NCBI GenBank assembly: GCA_910586445.1
Contig: CAJUHV010000061.1
Span: forward strand, 1 to 23,373
Direction: 5' to 3'
Origin: an uncultured Eubacterium sp.
GTDB taxonomy: Bacteria > Bacillota > Clostridia > Lachnospirales > Lachnospiraceae
Length of the DNA stretch: 23,373 nt
A model generated the notes under the pieces. That model did not search any database. It saw only the letters and a program-made list of their open reading frames with translations, and was not told where the DNA came from. This document shows, piece by piece, positions 14,942 to 23,292 of the stretch. The stretch's first letter is position 1, and each line of letters begins with the position of its first letter. Made by a program: the position numbers and the translations under genes.

Positions 14942-14956
14942 AAGCGGGGCACAGTC

Positions 14957-16297
14957 ATGGAGATCACAGAGAAAAAACAGACATCAAAAAAGGATAAAAA
15001 AATTGATTCGGATTGGAATATACGTCCTTATCTGGCAATCGGGCTGATAGCATTTATCGTTATATGCAGCTGTATATTAGTAGTATGCGTGCTGTTTCGA
15101 TTCAGTGCCATCAAGGAATCGTTTGGAGTGTTTTTAAATATACTCCAGCCGATACTGATCGGGCTGGCGATCGGTTATCTGATGAATCCTGTTATGATGT
15201 TTATAGAGCGTGGACTGCACAAAGTTATATATCGAAACGGCACAAAGAAAAAGTTTAACCGGATCATACGGACGATTTCGAGTATCCTAGCAGTGCTGAT
15301 TTTTATACTGGTGATTGTAATGCTGATATCTATGGTAATTCCTGAGGTATCAGCGAATGTCTCTCACCTTGTAGATACCATGCCGGCACAGATCAATTCC
15401 TTTATTGTAAATATGAATGCATGGGAATTTGGCAGCCATGAGATCACGTCCATGCTGGAAACGTATTTGGAGACAATTGTTGACTTTATGGAAGACTGGC
15501 TGAAAAACTCTCTTCTGCCGCAGACAAAGGATTATGTAGAAACACTTACAAGCGGCGTCATCAATATGCTGGTTGCGTTTAAAAATGTTGTTATCGGACT
15601 TATCGTATCGATTTATGTCATGTGCGAGAAAGAAAGCTTTGAGGGACAGTCAAAAAAGATCATTTTTGCTCTGCTCCCGCCCCGTGCAGCGAATCAGGTG
15701 ATACAGGTATTTCATACTACAAATAACATTTTTGGCGGCTTTATAAAAGGAAAGTTATTGGATTCTCTGATTATCGGCATCTTGTGTTATATCGTGCTTT
15801 CCATTATTAAGATGCCGTATACGCTGCTGGTCAGCGTAATCGTCGGAGTGACCAATATTATTCCATTTTTCGGCCCGATTATCGGAGCTATTCCAAGTGC
15901 GTTTTTGATTTTGCTGGCTGATCCGCTTTATGCACTTTATTTTGTTATATTTGTAATAATATTACAGCAGGTTGATGGAAATATTATCGGGCCGAAGATT
16001 TTAGGGGACTCTACAGGACTATCCTCTTTCTGGGTAATGTTTGCGATTCTCGTAGGCAGCGGTATGTTTGGCGTAATGGGCATGCTGTTAGGCTGTCCGG
16101 TATTTGCAGTTATTTATTATATAACACAGAAGCTGATACATTTCTTTCTGCAGAAGAAAAAACTGCCTGTGGATACGAGAGTATATATAGAAGCCACCGG
16201 CGTAGATCCAAAAGTCAATCAGCTGTGGTATGGCAGATATGCCGATGAGAAAGATCCTGTGGAGACGGAAGATACAGATGAGGAAAAGCCTTTCTAA
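14957..16297 (+). CDS. AI-2E family transporter (TqsA/YhhQ-type membrane protein)
   Basis: A 446-residue polytopic membrane protein. After a Lys-rich cytoplasmic N terminus come two membrane segments (about 25-50 and 60-80), another (about 103-127), an amphipathic extracellular or cytoplasmic region (130-200), and the conserved C-terminal cluster with GGFIKGKLLDSLIIGILCY, NIIPFFGPIIGAIPSA, QQVDGNIIGPKILG and MLLGCPVFAVIYYI. These are diagnostic for the AI-2E family. Members include the AI-2 exporter TqsA and Na+/H+ or K+ antiporter-like proteins, so AI-2 transport itself cannot be claimed. The tail is acidic. The ribosome binding site (GCGGGG, about 8 nt before the ATG) is weak, fitting translation within an operon. 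The gene starts 15 nt after the hydratase. Confidence 0.94.
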   Translation: MEITEKKQTSKKDKKIDSDWNIRPYLAIGLIAFIVICSCILVVCVLFRFSAIKESFGVFLNILQPILIGLAIGYLMNPVMMFIERGLHKVIYRNGTKKKFNRIIRTISSILAVLIFILVIVMLISMVIPEVSANVSHLVDTMPAQINSFIVNMNAWEFGSHEITSMLETYLETIVDFMEDWLKNSLLPQTKDYVETLTSGVINMLVAFKNVVIGLIVSIYVMCEKESFEGQSKKIIFALLPPRAANQVIQVFHTTNNIFGGFIKGKLLDSLIIGILCYIVLSIIKMPYTLLVSVIVGVTNIIPFFGPIIGAIPSAFLILLADPLYALYFVIFVIILQQVDGNIIGPKILGDSTGLSSFWVMFAILVGSGMFGVMGMLLGCPVFAVIYYITQKLIHFFLQKKKLPVDTRVYIEATGVDPKVNQLWYGRYADEKDPVETEDTDEEKPF

Positions 16298-16316
16298 TAT
16301 TTTATTCAGTAGTTTT

Positions 16317-16345
16317 TTGACATGAGCTGTTACCTATGGTAAACT
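16317..16345 (+). promoter_or_regulatory. Sigma-A promoter upstream of the TPR/P-loop gene
   Basis: TTGACA (16317-16322), a 17-bp spacer and TAAACT (16340-16345) match the vegetative consensus well. It lies 20 nt after the AI-2E-family gene. The transcript would carry a leader of about 330 nt that includes the whole palindromic element at 16423-16614. Confidence 0.75.
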
Positions 16346-16422
16346 AATACAGTGGAGCATTGTGTTTTAATGCAGACAGACAATGGGGATGATCTACAGA
16401 AAATGAATTGCTGATATACATC

Positions 16423-16614
16423 CACGCCAAGCGTTCTAGAGCATGTCTTAAAAATCATTCCCGCGATCTGCACTCCTCACTTAGCGGATAATCTATCCCA
16501 AATTTAATCAACATAGTCCGCTATGCCTCATAAATTTGGGATAAATTCTCCACTAAGTGTGAAGCACAGCTCACAGAAAGCATTTTTAAGACACGCTCTA
16601 GAGCGCTTGGCGTG
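16423..16614. repeat. 192-nt near-complete palindrome (long hairpin, MITE-like or RNA element)
   Basis: Two arms of exactly 94 nt (16423-16516 and 16521-16614) are inverted copies around the 4-nt loop TCCG. By hand count 74 of 94 positions match with no gaps. The outer ends are CACGCCAAGCG, then a shared TCTAGAGC and TGTCTTAAAAAT; the inner shared block is TATCCCAAATTTA, and the apex is CATAG/CTATG. There is no transposase, no T-tract and no obvious target-site duplication. The 12 transition differences are skewed: 11 would be G-U pairs in minus-strand RNA and only one in plus-strand RNA. The element occupies most of the gap between the promoter at 16317 and the gene at 16683; the rest of that gap shows no gene. 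Confidence 0.85.
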
Positions 16615-16682
16615 AACCAGTGCATAAAAGATAGCAGTATGATATTTTATAGTCAGGATATACAAAATCCCTTGGCAGATAG

Positions 16683-19600
16683 ATGGTGGCGAGCGTGGAT
16701 AAATACGAGTTTAAACTAAAAGTTGATGAGATGAAAGCGTTGGTGAGCGCGCGTAATTATAATGCAGCAGCGGAAATCGCTGAGACCATTAATTGGCGGA
16801 AGATTCGTAATTTGAATGCCCTCGTGCTGGCTGGAGAGGTCTTTGAGCAGGTAGAGCGTTATGAGGAGAGCAAAGAGATTCTGCTTCTGGCGTATGATAA
16901 GTCCCCGATTGGCAGAAATATCATTTATCGTCTGGCAGAAATTGCGATAAAGACCAAAAATTTTGAAGAAGCACAGGAGTATTATGATGAATTTGTCGAT
17001 ATTGCGCCGCATGATAACCTAAAGTTTGTCTTGAAATATAAGATGACAGCAGCTTCGGGTCTTCCATATAAAGAGCAGATCCATATTCTGGAAGAATTAA
17101 AAGAACAGGAATATTCAGAAGAGTGGGCTTATGAGCTAGCTTATCTGTACCATAGAGACCAGCAGCCGGAAAAATGCGTGGAAGCATGTGATGAGTTGAT
17201 TTTATGGTTCGGGGACGGGATCTATGTAGAAAAAGCGCTTGAGCTGAAAATGCATTATCAGGCGCTGACAAAGCCTCAGGAAGAAAAATACCGGATGTTC
17301 CGCCAGAAGCGGACAGGTGTGATCGAAGTAAAACCAAATGATTTTCTAGAATCTGGGGAAATTGTAAATGAACCTGTGCAGATTCCTTCGGTGGAGATGA
17401 ATGCCGCACGCTATAATACAGCAAACCTGCAGCAGGAGATTGCGCGGGGCATGCAGCAGATTGCAAATGCGACTGGAAAAGAAGGCTTATCAGACGGAAT
17501 AAACAGCATACAAAGGCTGGTTGAAGATATGCCGTATCAATCCGGCTATCCGGCTGACAGCCAGAGTCAGGCAATCGGACAATTTACAGACAGTATGCGC
17601 CAGATTCTGCAGGGAGATCATCAGCAGTCTTATCAAGAAAACCAGTATAGTATAAACAGCCAGATTCTGCAGGATGATGCCTACGGTCAGAATATGACGG
17701 GCAGGCAGAATTATGACGGGCAGTCACAGTTTATCCTACAAGACCAGTACGGACAGGGAAATCAGTCTCAGATGTCGCAGAGACAGCGGGAACCGGTGCC
17801 TCTGGTAAACCAGATGAGCATCGAAGAAATACTGGCTGAGTGGGAGAAAACTAAGCAGGCGACACAGGAGGCACTGCAGGAGCCGGAAGGGCAGTCGCTG
17901 GAAAATGTAAAAGAAAGGGTACTGCTGGATGCAGAAAAATTAATGGAACAGCTGATGAGCATAGTACCTCAGCTGACTTCGGATGCGTCAGCGCGGCAGC
18001 TGGATATTTCTGAAGGAAAACCCGAAGAGGTGCAGAGCGGGCTGGAAGAAGCAGGAAGAATTGTAGCAGGGATGAATAAGCTGCTGCAGGAGCAGATCGA
18101 CAGCTTAACAGCCCAGCAGTCAGATGAGCAGGCACCAGTACATCAGGTATCTGATCCGACCAGGGAGATGCCAAAGCTTCCGGATTATCTGACCAAAGGT
18201 AATGAATCCGGATTATCGGCAGCACAAATGGAAAATCATGATTACGAAAGAAATGGAAAAAATACTAGTGATATGGATGAGACAATTGGTATTCAGAAGT
18301 TGAAATCCCAGCTTATAAAAGGGGGAGAATCAGGCACAGCACAGGAAGGACAGACAGCAGGGCAGGCAGAACAAAATCTATCAGTGCCGGATCAGACAGC
18401 AGGGCAGGCAGAACAAAATCTATCAGTGCCGGATCAGACAGCAGGGCAGACAGAACAAAATCTATCAGCGCTGGATCAGACAGCAGGGCAGACGGAACAA
18501 AATCAGCCAGTGCCGGTAAAAAAGGTAAATCCAGAAGCACTGCAGAAATTTGAAGCAGCAAAGCGTGCAATGATGGACGCAATGAAAGAGCTTCAGGCAG
18601 AAAATGCAGATACTGATTTATTCGATCAGGAATTTTTTGAAAAATATGCAGGAATCAATCTGACTCCGAATCCTCAGGTACAGCAGCCGGAGGATCAGAA
18701 AAAAGAAAATGTTGTAAAGCTGAGTGCAGTCGAGATGTATGCAAAAGGAGCATCGAAAGGTGTATCAGCGGCTTCTGCTGCCGGAAATGCAAAACTGAGC
18801 GCAGTAGAAAGGTATGCAGCTAAGACAGCCGGCAATTCTAATCCGGCAAAAGAGGCAGAATCCGATCAGGCAGTACAAAAAGCAGGCAGAGCAGCATCAC
18901 CTGACAAGGCAGCTGCGGATGTAAAAGAAAACGAAATACAAAATGAATTACAAGATGAAACACAAGTTGAAGTACGAAAAGAAATACAAAATGAAGTAAA
19001 GAATAATGATAAGGCAGCAGGCATAGAGCAGACAAACCGTATGACAGCCGCGAGGACATCTGTATCGGGACTGCAGGAATTAAGCGCAGATCAAAGTGAA
19101 GAACAGAATGCAGATCAAAGAACTGTGCAGGAAAATATAGAAGGAAATGCAGGCCAAAAGCATAAGCTTGAAGCAGCAGACATGTCAGAGCAAGGCTATG
19201 CAGCAGAAAGCAGATCAAAACAGGCAGATATGACTGGAGTTTCCAATATGCCAGAACAAGGCTATGCAGCAGAAAGCAGATCAAAGCAGGCAGATGTGAC
19301 TGGAGTTTCCAATATGCCAGAACAAGGCTATGCAGCAGAAAGCAGATCAAAGCAGACAGATGTGACTGGAGTTTCCAGCATGTCAGTACAAAATCATACA
19401 GCAGAAGCGATGCCGGATCAGACAGACGCCGTTGAATCTGCCGTTATGCTAGGACAAAGTAATGTCACAAAAGCAGGAAATATGCCGGAGCAGAGCTGCG
19501 CAGCAGAAGAAGAGGCTGTGTCAGAAAAAGATTATGTGACGGCAGCAGGGGCTATGGCAGGACAGAGTGATCTGTCAGGGGCAGAAGCGGTGCCAGCGCA

Positions 19601-21032
19601 GGAGCATATTTCAAAAGACGGCTATATGCCGGCAGCAGGAGTTATGCTGAAACAAAGCACTATTTCTGCAGCAGAGAATGCAGCGGAAGATGCATATAAT
19701 GTTCAGTCTGAAGAAGAGCTTATGCCGAGGAATAACTATGCTTTTAAATCAGCCGATATGGTGCGGCAGGACAATTTATCTGAAATAAAAGGCAGTACAG
19801 GACACGGCAGGCAGCCTGAAATAGAAGGCGGTGCAGAACGAAGCTATAGCTCAGGCACGGCAGGCAGTACAGGATTTAGCAGCCGGCATGAAACAGAGAA
19901 TGCGCCTGTGCAGCATCAGCCAGAGGAGAGAACGGTACAGCAGGCAGTTCCGGTAAAAAATAATAGCGTGGAAGAACAGATATATCCAGCAGGGAATCCA
20001 GATGTGGATTTAAGCCAGACATACAAGGCACCGGAGAGTTTTCATGAGCAGGAGCAGGCTCATATGACTTTAGCCTCCAGACCTAAGTTCCGCACACGGG
20101 CGCAGATACAGGCAGAAGAAAGTATAGGACAGCGTAAGGAAGAGCATAAAAGTACAAATACAGAAGATATTGAAGAGTTTTCAGAAGAAGATATGGCTTC
20201 AGCCGCTCAGGCAGCGGGTTTTTATCAGAAGCCTGCACAGGCAGAAGCATTAAATAAAACACTGATCAAACACCTGACATCAGAACAAAGAAATATTTTT
20301 TCTTATTTTGTACTGATCAACGGCATGGAGGGCCAGATTTATGACCTTCTAAAAGGAGTTTCTGACCATTTACTATTTGATAAAAATTCAATATCTGGTA
20401 ATATTATAGTAGAGGGTATCCAGGGAAGCGGTAAGACGGTGCTGATCAAAAATATTATTATGTGCTTACAGCGGCAGGTAAAACGGCCGAATGGCAGGAT
20501 AGGCAAAATAGATGCCAATGCACTCAATCAGAAAGATCTGGATGTATTGACGGAAAAGATCAGCGGCGGATGTCTGATTATAGAATCAGCCGGAAAAATC
20601 ACCAGAGAGACGGCTGTAAAGCTGTCAGGGTGCATGGAAAGAGACCATACGGGTACACTGTATATATTAGAAGATACGAAGCAGGGCATACAAAAGGCGT
20701 TGGAACGAGACAGTTCCTTTGCTGCGAAGTTTACGGAAAAGATCACGATACCTTTGTTTACAAATGATGAGCTGGTAGCCTTTGGCAGGGCATATGCAAA
20801 TGATCTGGATTATGATATTGATGAGATGGGTGTATTGGCATTATATAAGCGTATCAACAGCATACAAAAGCTGGATCATGTTACGACATTGACGGAAGTA
20901 AAGGAAATTGTGGATGAAGCGATTGAGAATGCAGAAAAAGGTGTCCTCAAAAAAGTATTTGGAATACTGACTTCTACCAGATCAAATGATGACAATTACG
21001 TAATCTTACGTGAGAAGGATTTTGAGGCATAA
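16683..21032 (+). CDS. Giant TPR-like / low-complexity / P-loop ATPase-like protein
   Basis: A 1449-residue protein of unknown function, resembling Lachnospiraceae TPR proteins by its N terminus. Residues 1-200 are TPR-like helical repeats (YNAAAEIAETINWRKIRNL, FEEAQEYYDEFVDIAPHD, WAYELAYLYHRDQQPEKC). Residues about 205-1190 are low complexity, rich in Gln, Ala, Glu, Ser and Met, with two sets of tandem repeats. Residues about 1200-1449 form a nucleotide-binding domain: Walker A GIQGSGKT (1245-1252), a hydrophobic strand CLIIESA (1297-1303) with one acidic residue in the Walker B position, and a helical lid-like end resembling AAA+ proteins of the CbxX/SpoVK type. No signal or membrane segment is seen. 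The ATG at 16683 has a weak ribosome binding site; a GTG at 16695 (MDKYEFKLK) is an alternative. It may be a large cytoplasmic scaffold. It is followed by glgB after a 100-nt gap. Confidence 0.88.
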   Translation: MVASVDKYEFKLKVDEMKALVSARNYNAAAEIAETINWRKIRNLNALVLAGEVFEQVERYEESKEILLLAYDKSPIGRNIIYRLAEIAIKTKNFEEAQEYYDEFVDIAPHDNLKFVLKYKMTAASGLPYKEQIHILEELKEQEYSEEWAYELAYLYHRDQQPEKCVEACDELILWFGDGIYVEKALELKMHYQALTKPQEEKYRMFRQKRTGVIEVKPNDFLESGEIVNEPVQIPSVEMNAARYNTANLQQEIARGMQQIANATGKEGLSDGINSIQRLVEDMPYQSGYPADSQSQAIGQFTDSMRQILQGDHQQSYQENQYSINSQILQDDAYGQNMTGRQNYDGQSQFILQDQYGQGNQSQMSQRQREPVPLVNQMSIEEILAEWEKTKQATQEALQEPEGQSLENVKERVLLDAEKLMEQLMSIVPQLTSDASARQLDISEGKPEEVQSGLEEAGRIVAGMNKLLQEQIDSLTAQQSDEQAPVHQVSDPTREMPKLPDYLTKGNESGLSAAQMENHDYERNGKNTSDMDETIGIQKLKSQLIKGGESGTAQEGQTAGQAEQNLSVPDQTAGQAEQNLSVPDQTAGQTEQNLSALDQTAGQTEQNQPVPVKKVNPEALQKFEAAKRAMMDAMKELQAENADTDLFDQEFFEKYAGINLTPNPQVQQPEDQKKENVVKLSAVEMYAKGASKGVSAASAAGNAKLSAVERYAAKTAGNSNPAKEAESDQAVQKAGRAASPDKAAADVKENEIQNELQDETQVEVRKEIQNEVKNNDKAAGIEQTNRMTAARTSVSGLQELSADQSEEQNADQRTVQENIEGNAGQKHKLEAADMSEQGYAAESRSKQADMTGVSNMPEQGYAAESRSKQADVTGVSNMPEQGYAAESRSKQTDVTGVSSMSVQNHTAEAMPDQTDAVESAVMLGQSNVTKAGNMPEQSCAAEEEAVSEKDYVTAAGAMAGQSDLSGAEAVPAQEHISKDGYMPAAGVMLKQSTISAAENAAEDAYNVQSEEELMPRNNYAFKSADMVRQDNLSEIKGSTGHGRQPEIEGGAERSYSSGTAGSTGFSSRHETENAPVQHQPEERTVQQAVPVKNNSVEEQIYPAGNPDVDLSQTYKAPESFHEQEQAHMTLASRPKFRTRAQIQAEESIGQRKEEHKSTNTEDIEEFSEEDMASAAQAAGFYQKPAQAEALNKTLIKHLTSEQRNIFSYFVLINGMEGQIYDLLKGVSDHLLFDKNSISGNIIVEGIQGSGKTVLIKNIIMCLQRQVKRPNGRIGKIDANALNQKDLDVLTEKISGGCLIIESAGKITRETAVKLSGCMERDHTGTLYILEDTKQGIQKALERDSSFAAKFTEKITIPLFTNDELVAFGRAYANDLDYDIDEMGVLALYKRINSIQKLDHVTTLTEVKEIVDEAIENAEKGVLKKVFGILTSTRSNDDNYVILREKDFEA
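18351..18518 (+). repeat. Four tandem 42-nt repeats inside the TPR/P-loop gene
   Basis: Copies begin at 18351, 18393, 18435 and 18477, each starting CAGACAGCAGGGCAG. Each encodes a 14-residue unit of the type TAGQAEQNLSVPDQ; the first two are identical or nearly so and the last two carry a few substitutions. The unit is a multiple of three, so copy-number change would keep the frame. Confidence 0.93.
19182..19379 (+). repeat. Three tandem 66-nt repeats inside the TPR/P-loop gene
   Basis: Copies begin at 19182, 19248 and 19314 and encode a 22-residue unit that starts MPEQGYAAESRSKQ and ends TGVSN. Copies differ at only a few bases. More diverged relatives (MSVQNHTAEAM, MPEQSCAAEE) continue downstream to about 19520, showing older rounds of duplication. 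Confidence 0.92.
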
Positions 21033-21065
21033 GACATAGCGCACGATTGCCCGGATGTTAACCAC

Positions 21066-21094
21066 GTTCTGCCAGACTTTAAGTACCGCAGAAC
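21066..21094 (+). other. Stem-loop between the TPR/P-loop gene and glgB
   Basis: GTTCTGC (21066-21072) pairs perfectly with GCAGAAC (21088-21094) around a 15-nt loop. No T-tract follows, so it is unlikely to terminate transcription. It lies 38 nt before the glgB ATG and could be a leader or processing hairpin. Confidence 0.4.
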
Positions 21095-21132
21095 TACAGC
21101 ATGGAAAGAATAGTAACAGGAGGGTTATTTTA

Positions 21133-23040
21133 ATGAGAAACATGACAGAGCTGGATATGTATTTATTCGGTCAAAGCACACATTATGACATCTATAAAAA
21201 GATGGGTTCGCACCCGATGACAGTAAATAAAAAAGAAGGTACAGTTTTTGATGTATGGGCACCTCATGCAGAAAAAGTATGGGTAATAGGTTCGTTTAAC
21301 GGCTGGGATGAAACTGCACATGAGATGGAGCGTCTGGAACCAGAAGAGATGGGAATTTACGAGCTGTTTATTCCAGGCGTAAAGAGCGGGGATATGTACA
21401 AATATCTGATCGAAACGCCGGATGGAAAAAAACTGTATAAGGCAGACCCATATGCAAATTACGCAGAACTGCGGCCGGGAAGTGCATCGATCGTTACTGA
21501 TGTTTCGAACTTAAAATGGACCGACAAGACATGGATGGATGAGCGTGCGCAGTCTGACCCGTTTGAAAAGCCTATGGCAATTTATGAAGTACACCCAGGT
21601 TCATGGAAACGTCATCCGGGCCGTGAAGACGAAGGATTTTATACATACCGTGAGTTTGCAAAGGCACTTACTGAGTATGTAAAAGAAATGGGATATACAC
21701 ATGTAGAATTGATGGGCATATCAGAATATCCGTTTGAAGGCTCATGGGGTTATCAGGTGACAGGCTATTATGCGCCGACTTCCAGATACGGTACACCGGA
21801 GGATTTTGCATACCTGGTCAACTATCTGCACCGCAATAAAATAGGTGTAATTCTAGACTGGGTGCCGGCACATTTTCCTCGGGATGCGCACGGCCTTGCG
21901 GATTTTGATGGCTGTCCGCTGTACGAATATCCAGATCCAAGGATGGGCGAGCATCCTGACTGGGGTACAAAAATATTTAATTACGGCATGAGCGAGGTTA
22001 AGAATTTCCTGATCGGCAGTGCCCTGATGTGGATAGAACATTTTCATGTAGACGGCCTGCGTGTGGATGCAGTTGCTTCTATGCTGTATCTGGACTATGG
22101 CAAGGATGACGGACAGTGGGTAGCAAACAAATATGGAGAAAATAAGAATTTAGAGGCAATTGAGTTTTTCAAGCATATTAATACATCACTGATTGGACGA
22201 AATCCAGGTGCGATCATGATCGCAGAAGAATCGACGGCATGGCCGCATGTCACAGGCAAGGCAGAAGAAGACGGGCTGAACTTTACGTTTAAGTGGAATA
22301 TGGGCTGGATGCATGACTTTTTGACATATATGAAGCAGGACCCATATTTTAGAAAAGGCTGCCACAACAACCTGACATTTGCGATGAGCTACAATGAAGC
22401 TGAAAAATATATTCTTGTATTGTCGCATGATGAAGTCGTACACTTGAAATGTTCCATGATAAATAAGATGCCGGGCGAGGGCAGGGACAAATTCCGCAAC
22501 CTGATGGTAGGATATTCCTTCTATATGGGGCATCCGGGCAAGAAGCTGCTGTTTATGGGGCAGGATTTTGCACAGATGAGGGAATGGAGCGAAGAGCGTG
22601 AGCTGGACTGGTATTTACTGGCAGAAGACAGCCACAGGCAGATGCAGGAATATTTTAGAGAGCTGCTGCATATTTACCGCAGATACCCGGCTATGTACGA
22701 GCTGGACCACTCCTGGCAGGGATTTGAATGGATCAATGCCAATGATGCTTCGCGCAGCATTTTCAGCTTTGTCAGAAAGAGCAAAAACGGAAAGAAATGT
22801 TTATTATTTATCTGCAACTTTACACCGGTTCAAAGAGATGACTATCGCGTCGGAGCACCGACAAAAGGCACTTACAGGCTGATCTTAAACAGCGATGATG
22901 AAAGATTCGGCGGATCTGGCAGGGAAAGGCCGAGCCGGTATAGAACTGTTAAAGCAGAATGCGACGGCAGGGAATATTCATTTGCATATCCGCTGCCTGC
23001 ATTTGGCGTAGCAGTATTTGAATATAGCTACAAGGCATAA
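21133..23040 (+). CDS. glgB: 1,4-alpha-glucan branching enzyme (GlgB)
   Basis: GlgB forms alpha-1,6 branches in glycogen by cutting an alpha-1,4 chain and transferring it. The 635-residue protein has an N-terminal carbohydrate-binding module (FDVWAPHAEKVWVIGSFNGW), a GH13 catalytic barrel (IYEVHPGSWKRHPG, EYPFEGSWGYQVTGYYAPTSRYG, GVILDWVPAHFP) and a C-terminal beta domain. Catalytic residues are in place: Asp312 in DGLRVDAVA, Glu365 in IAEEST and Asp433 in LSHDEVVH. The frame is open upstream to 21055, but ATG 21133 has AGGAGGG about 9 nt before it and gives the normal GlgB start. No other glycogen gene is in the window, so this is a stand-alone glgB here. The gene closes with an intrinsic terminator. 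Confidence 0.96.
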   Translation: MRNMTELDMYLFGQSTHYDIYKKMGSHPMTVNKKEGTVFDVWAPHAEKVWVIGSFNGWDETAHEMERLEPEEMGIYELFIPGVKSGDMYKYLIETPDGKKLYKADPYANYAELRPGSASIVTDVSNLKWTDKTWMDERAQSDPFEKPMAIYEVHPGSWKRHPGREDEGFYTYREFAKALTEYVKEMGYTHVELMGISEYPFEGSWGYQVTGYYAPTSRYGTPEDFAYLVNYLHRNKIGVILDWVPAHFPRDAHGLADFDGCPLYEYPDPRMGEHPDWGTKIFNYGMSEVKNFLIGSALMWIEHFHVDGLRVDAVASMLYLDYGKDDGQWVANKYGENKNLEAIEFFKHINTSLIGRNPGAIMIAEESTAWPHVTGKAEEDGLNFTFKWNMGWMHDFLTYMKQDPYFRKGCHNNLTFAMSYNEAEKYILVLSHDEVVHLKCSMINKMPGEGRDKFRNLMVGYSFYMGHPGKKLLFMGQDFAQMREWSEERELDWYLLAEDSHRQMQEYFRELLHIYRRYPAMYELDHSWQGFEWINANDASRSIFSFVRKSKNGKKCLLFICNFTPVQRDDYRVGAPTKGTYRLILNSDDERFGGSGRERPSRYRTVKAECDGREYSFAYPLPAFGVAVFEYSYKA

Positions 23041-23086
23041 GGATCTGGCCGCGATGTGGATTTTTGAAATCAAAGAATAATTAGAA

Positions 23087-23129
23087 AGGGTGCAAGGTCT
23101 TATAAATAGGAAGGCTTTGCATCCTTTTT
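23087..23129 (+). terminator. Intrinsic terminator after glgB
   Basis: AGGGTGCAA pairs with TTGCATCCT, and the stem can be extended inwards by GGTCTT/AAGGCT with wobbles, giving about 15 pairs around a short loop. TTTTT follows directly. It begins 46 nt after the glgB stop codon. Confidence 0.87.
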
Positions 23130-23204
23130 GTAAACAATAAAGCAAAGTATTATATATACGTGAGCTGATGTATGAGACGAATATTTGTGATTGCATGAAG
23201 CAGG

Positions 23205-23292
23205 GCTGTCGCGTTTAGAATGCATTATACAATATATAGATTGTTGGAAATGTGTACAACATTATATTTATAAATTCTCTTGATGCGACAGC
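23205..23292. repeat. Imperfect inverted repeat in the right-end intergenic region
   Basis: GCTGTCGC (23205-23212) is exactly complementary to GCGACAGC (23285-23292), and the AT-rich inner part can partly pair (AGAAT/ATTCT, TGTTG/CAACA), so the whole 88 nt may fold. TTTTTTT follows about 10 nt after it on the + strand. It may be a small structured RNA with a terminator, or a short MITE. The remaining sequence from 23130 to the window end shows no gene, only AT-rich DNA. Confidence 0.5.

Noticed and set aside
16423..16614. Insertion sequence with a coding transposase
   Set aside because: The element is only 192 nt, has no ORF of meaningful length and shows no clear target-site duplication.
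16921..17574. 217-residue minus-strand open frame in the TPR/P-loop gene
   Set aside because: Antisense of the TPR-like region; composition is rich in Pro, Leu, Ser and His without recognisable motifs.
18838..19350. Minus-strand frame with a repeated Leu/Cys/Phe-rich unit that looks like membrane repeats
   Set aside because: The repetition is only the mirror of the 66-nt tandem repeats of the + strand gene.
18351..19379. Regular repeats considered as a CRISPR array
   Set aside because: Units are directly adjacent, have no spacers, keep the reading frame and lie inside a gene.
21055..21132. Upstream extension of GlgB
   Set aside because: The residues are not GlgB-like, and the strong AGGAGGG site belongs to ATG 21133.
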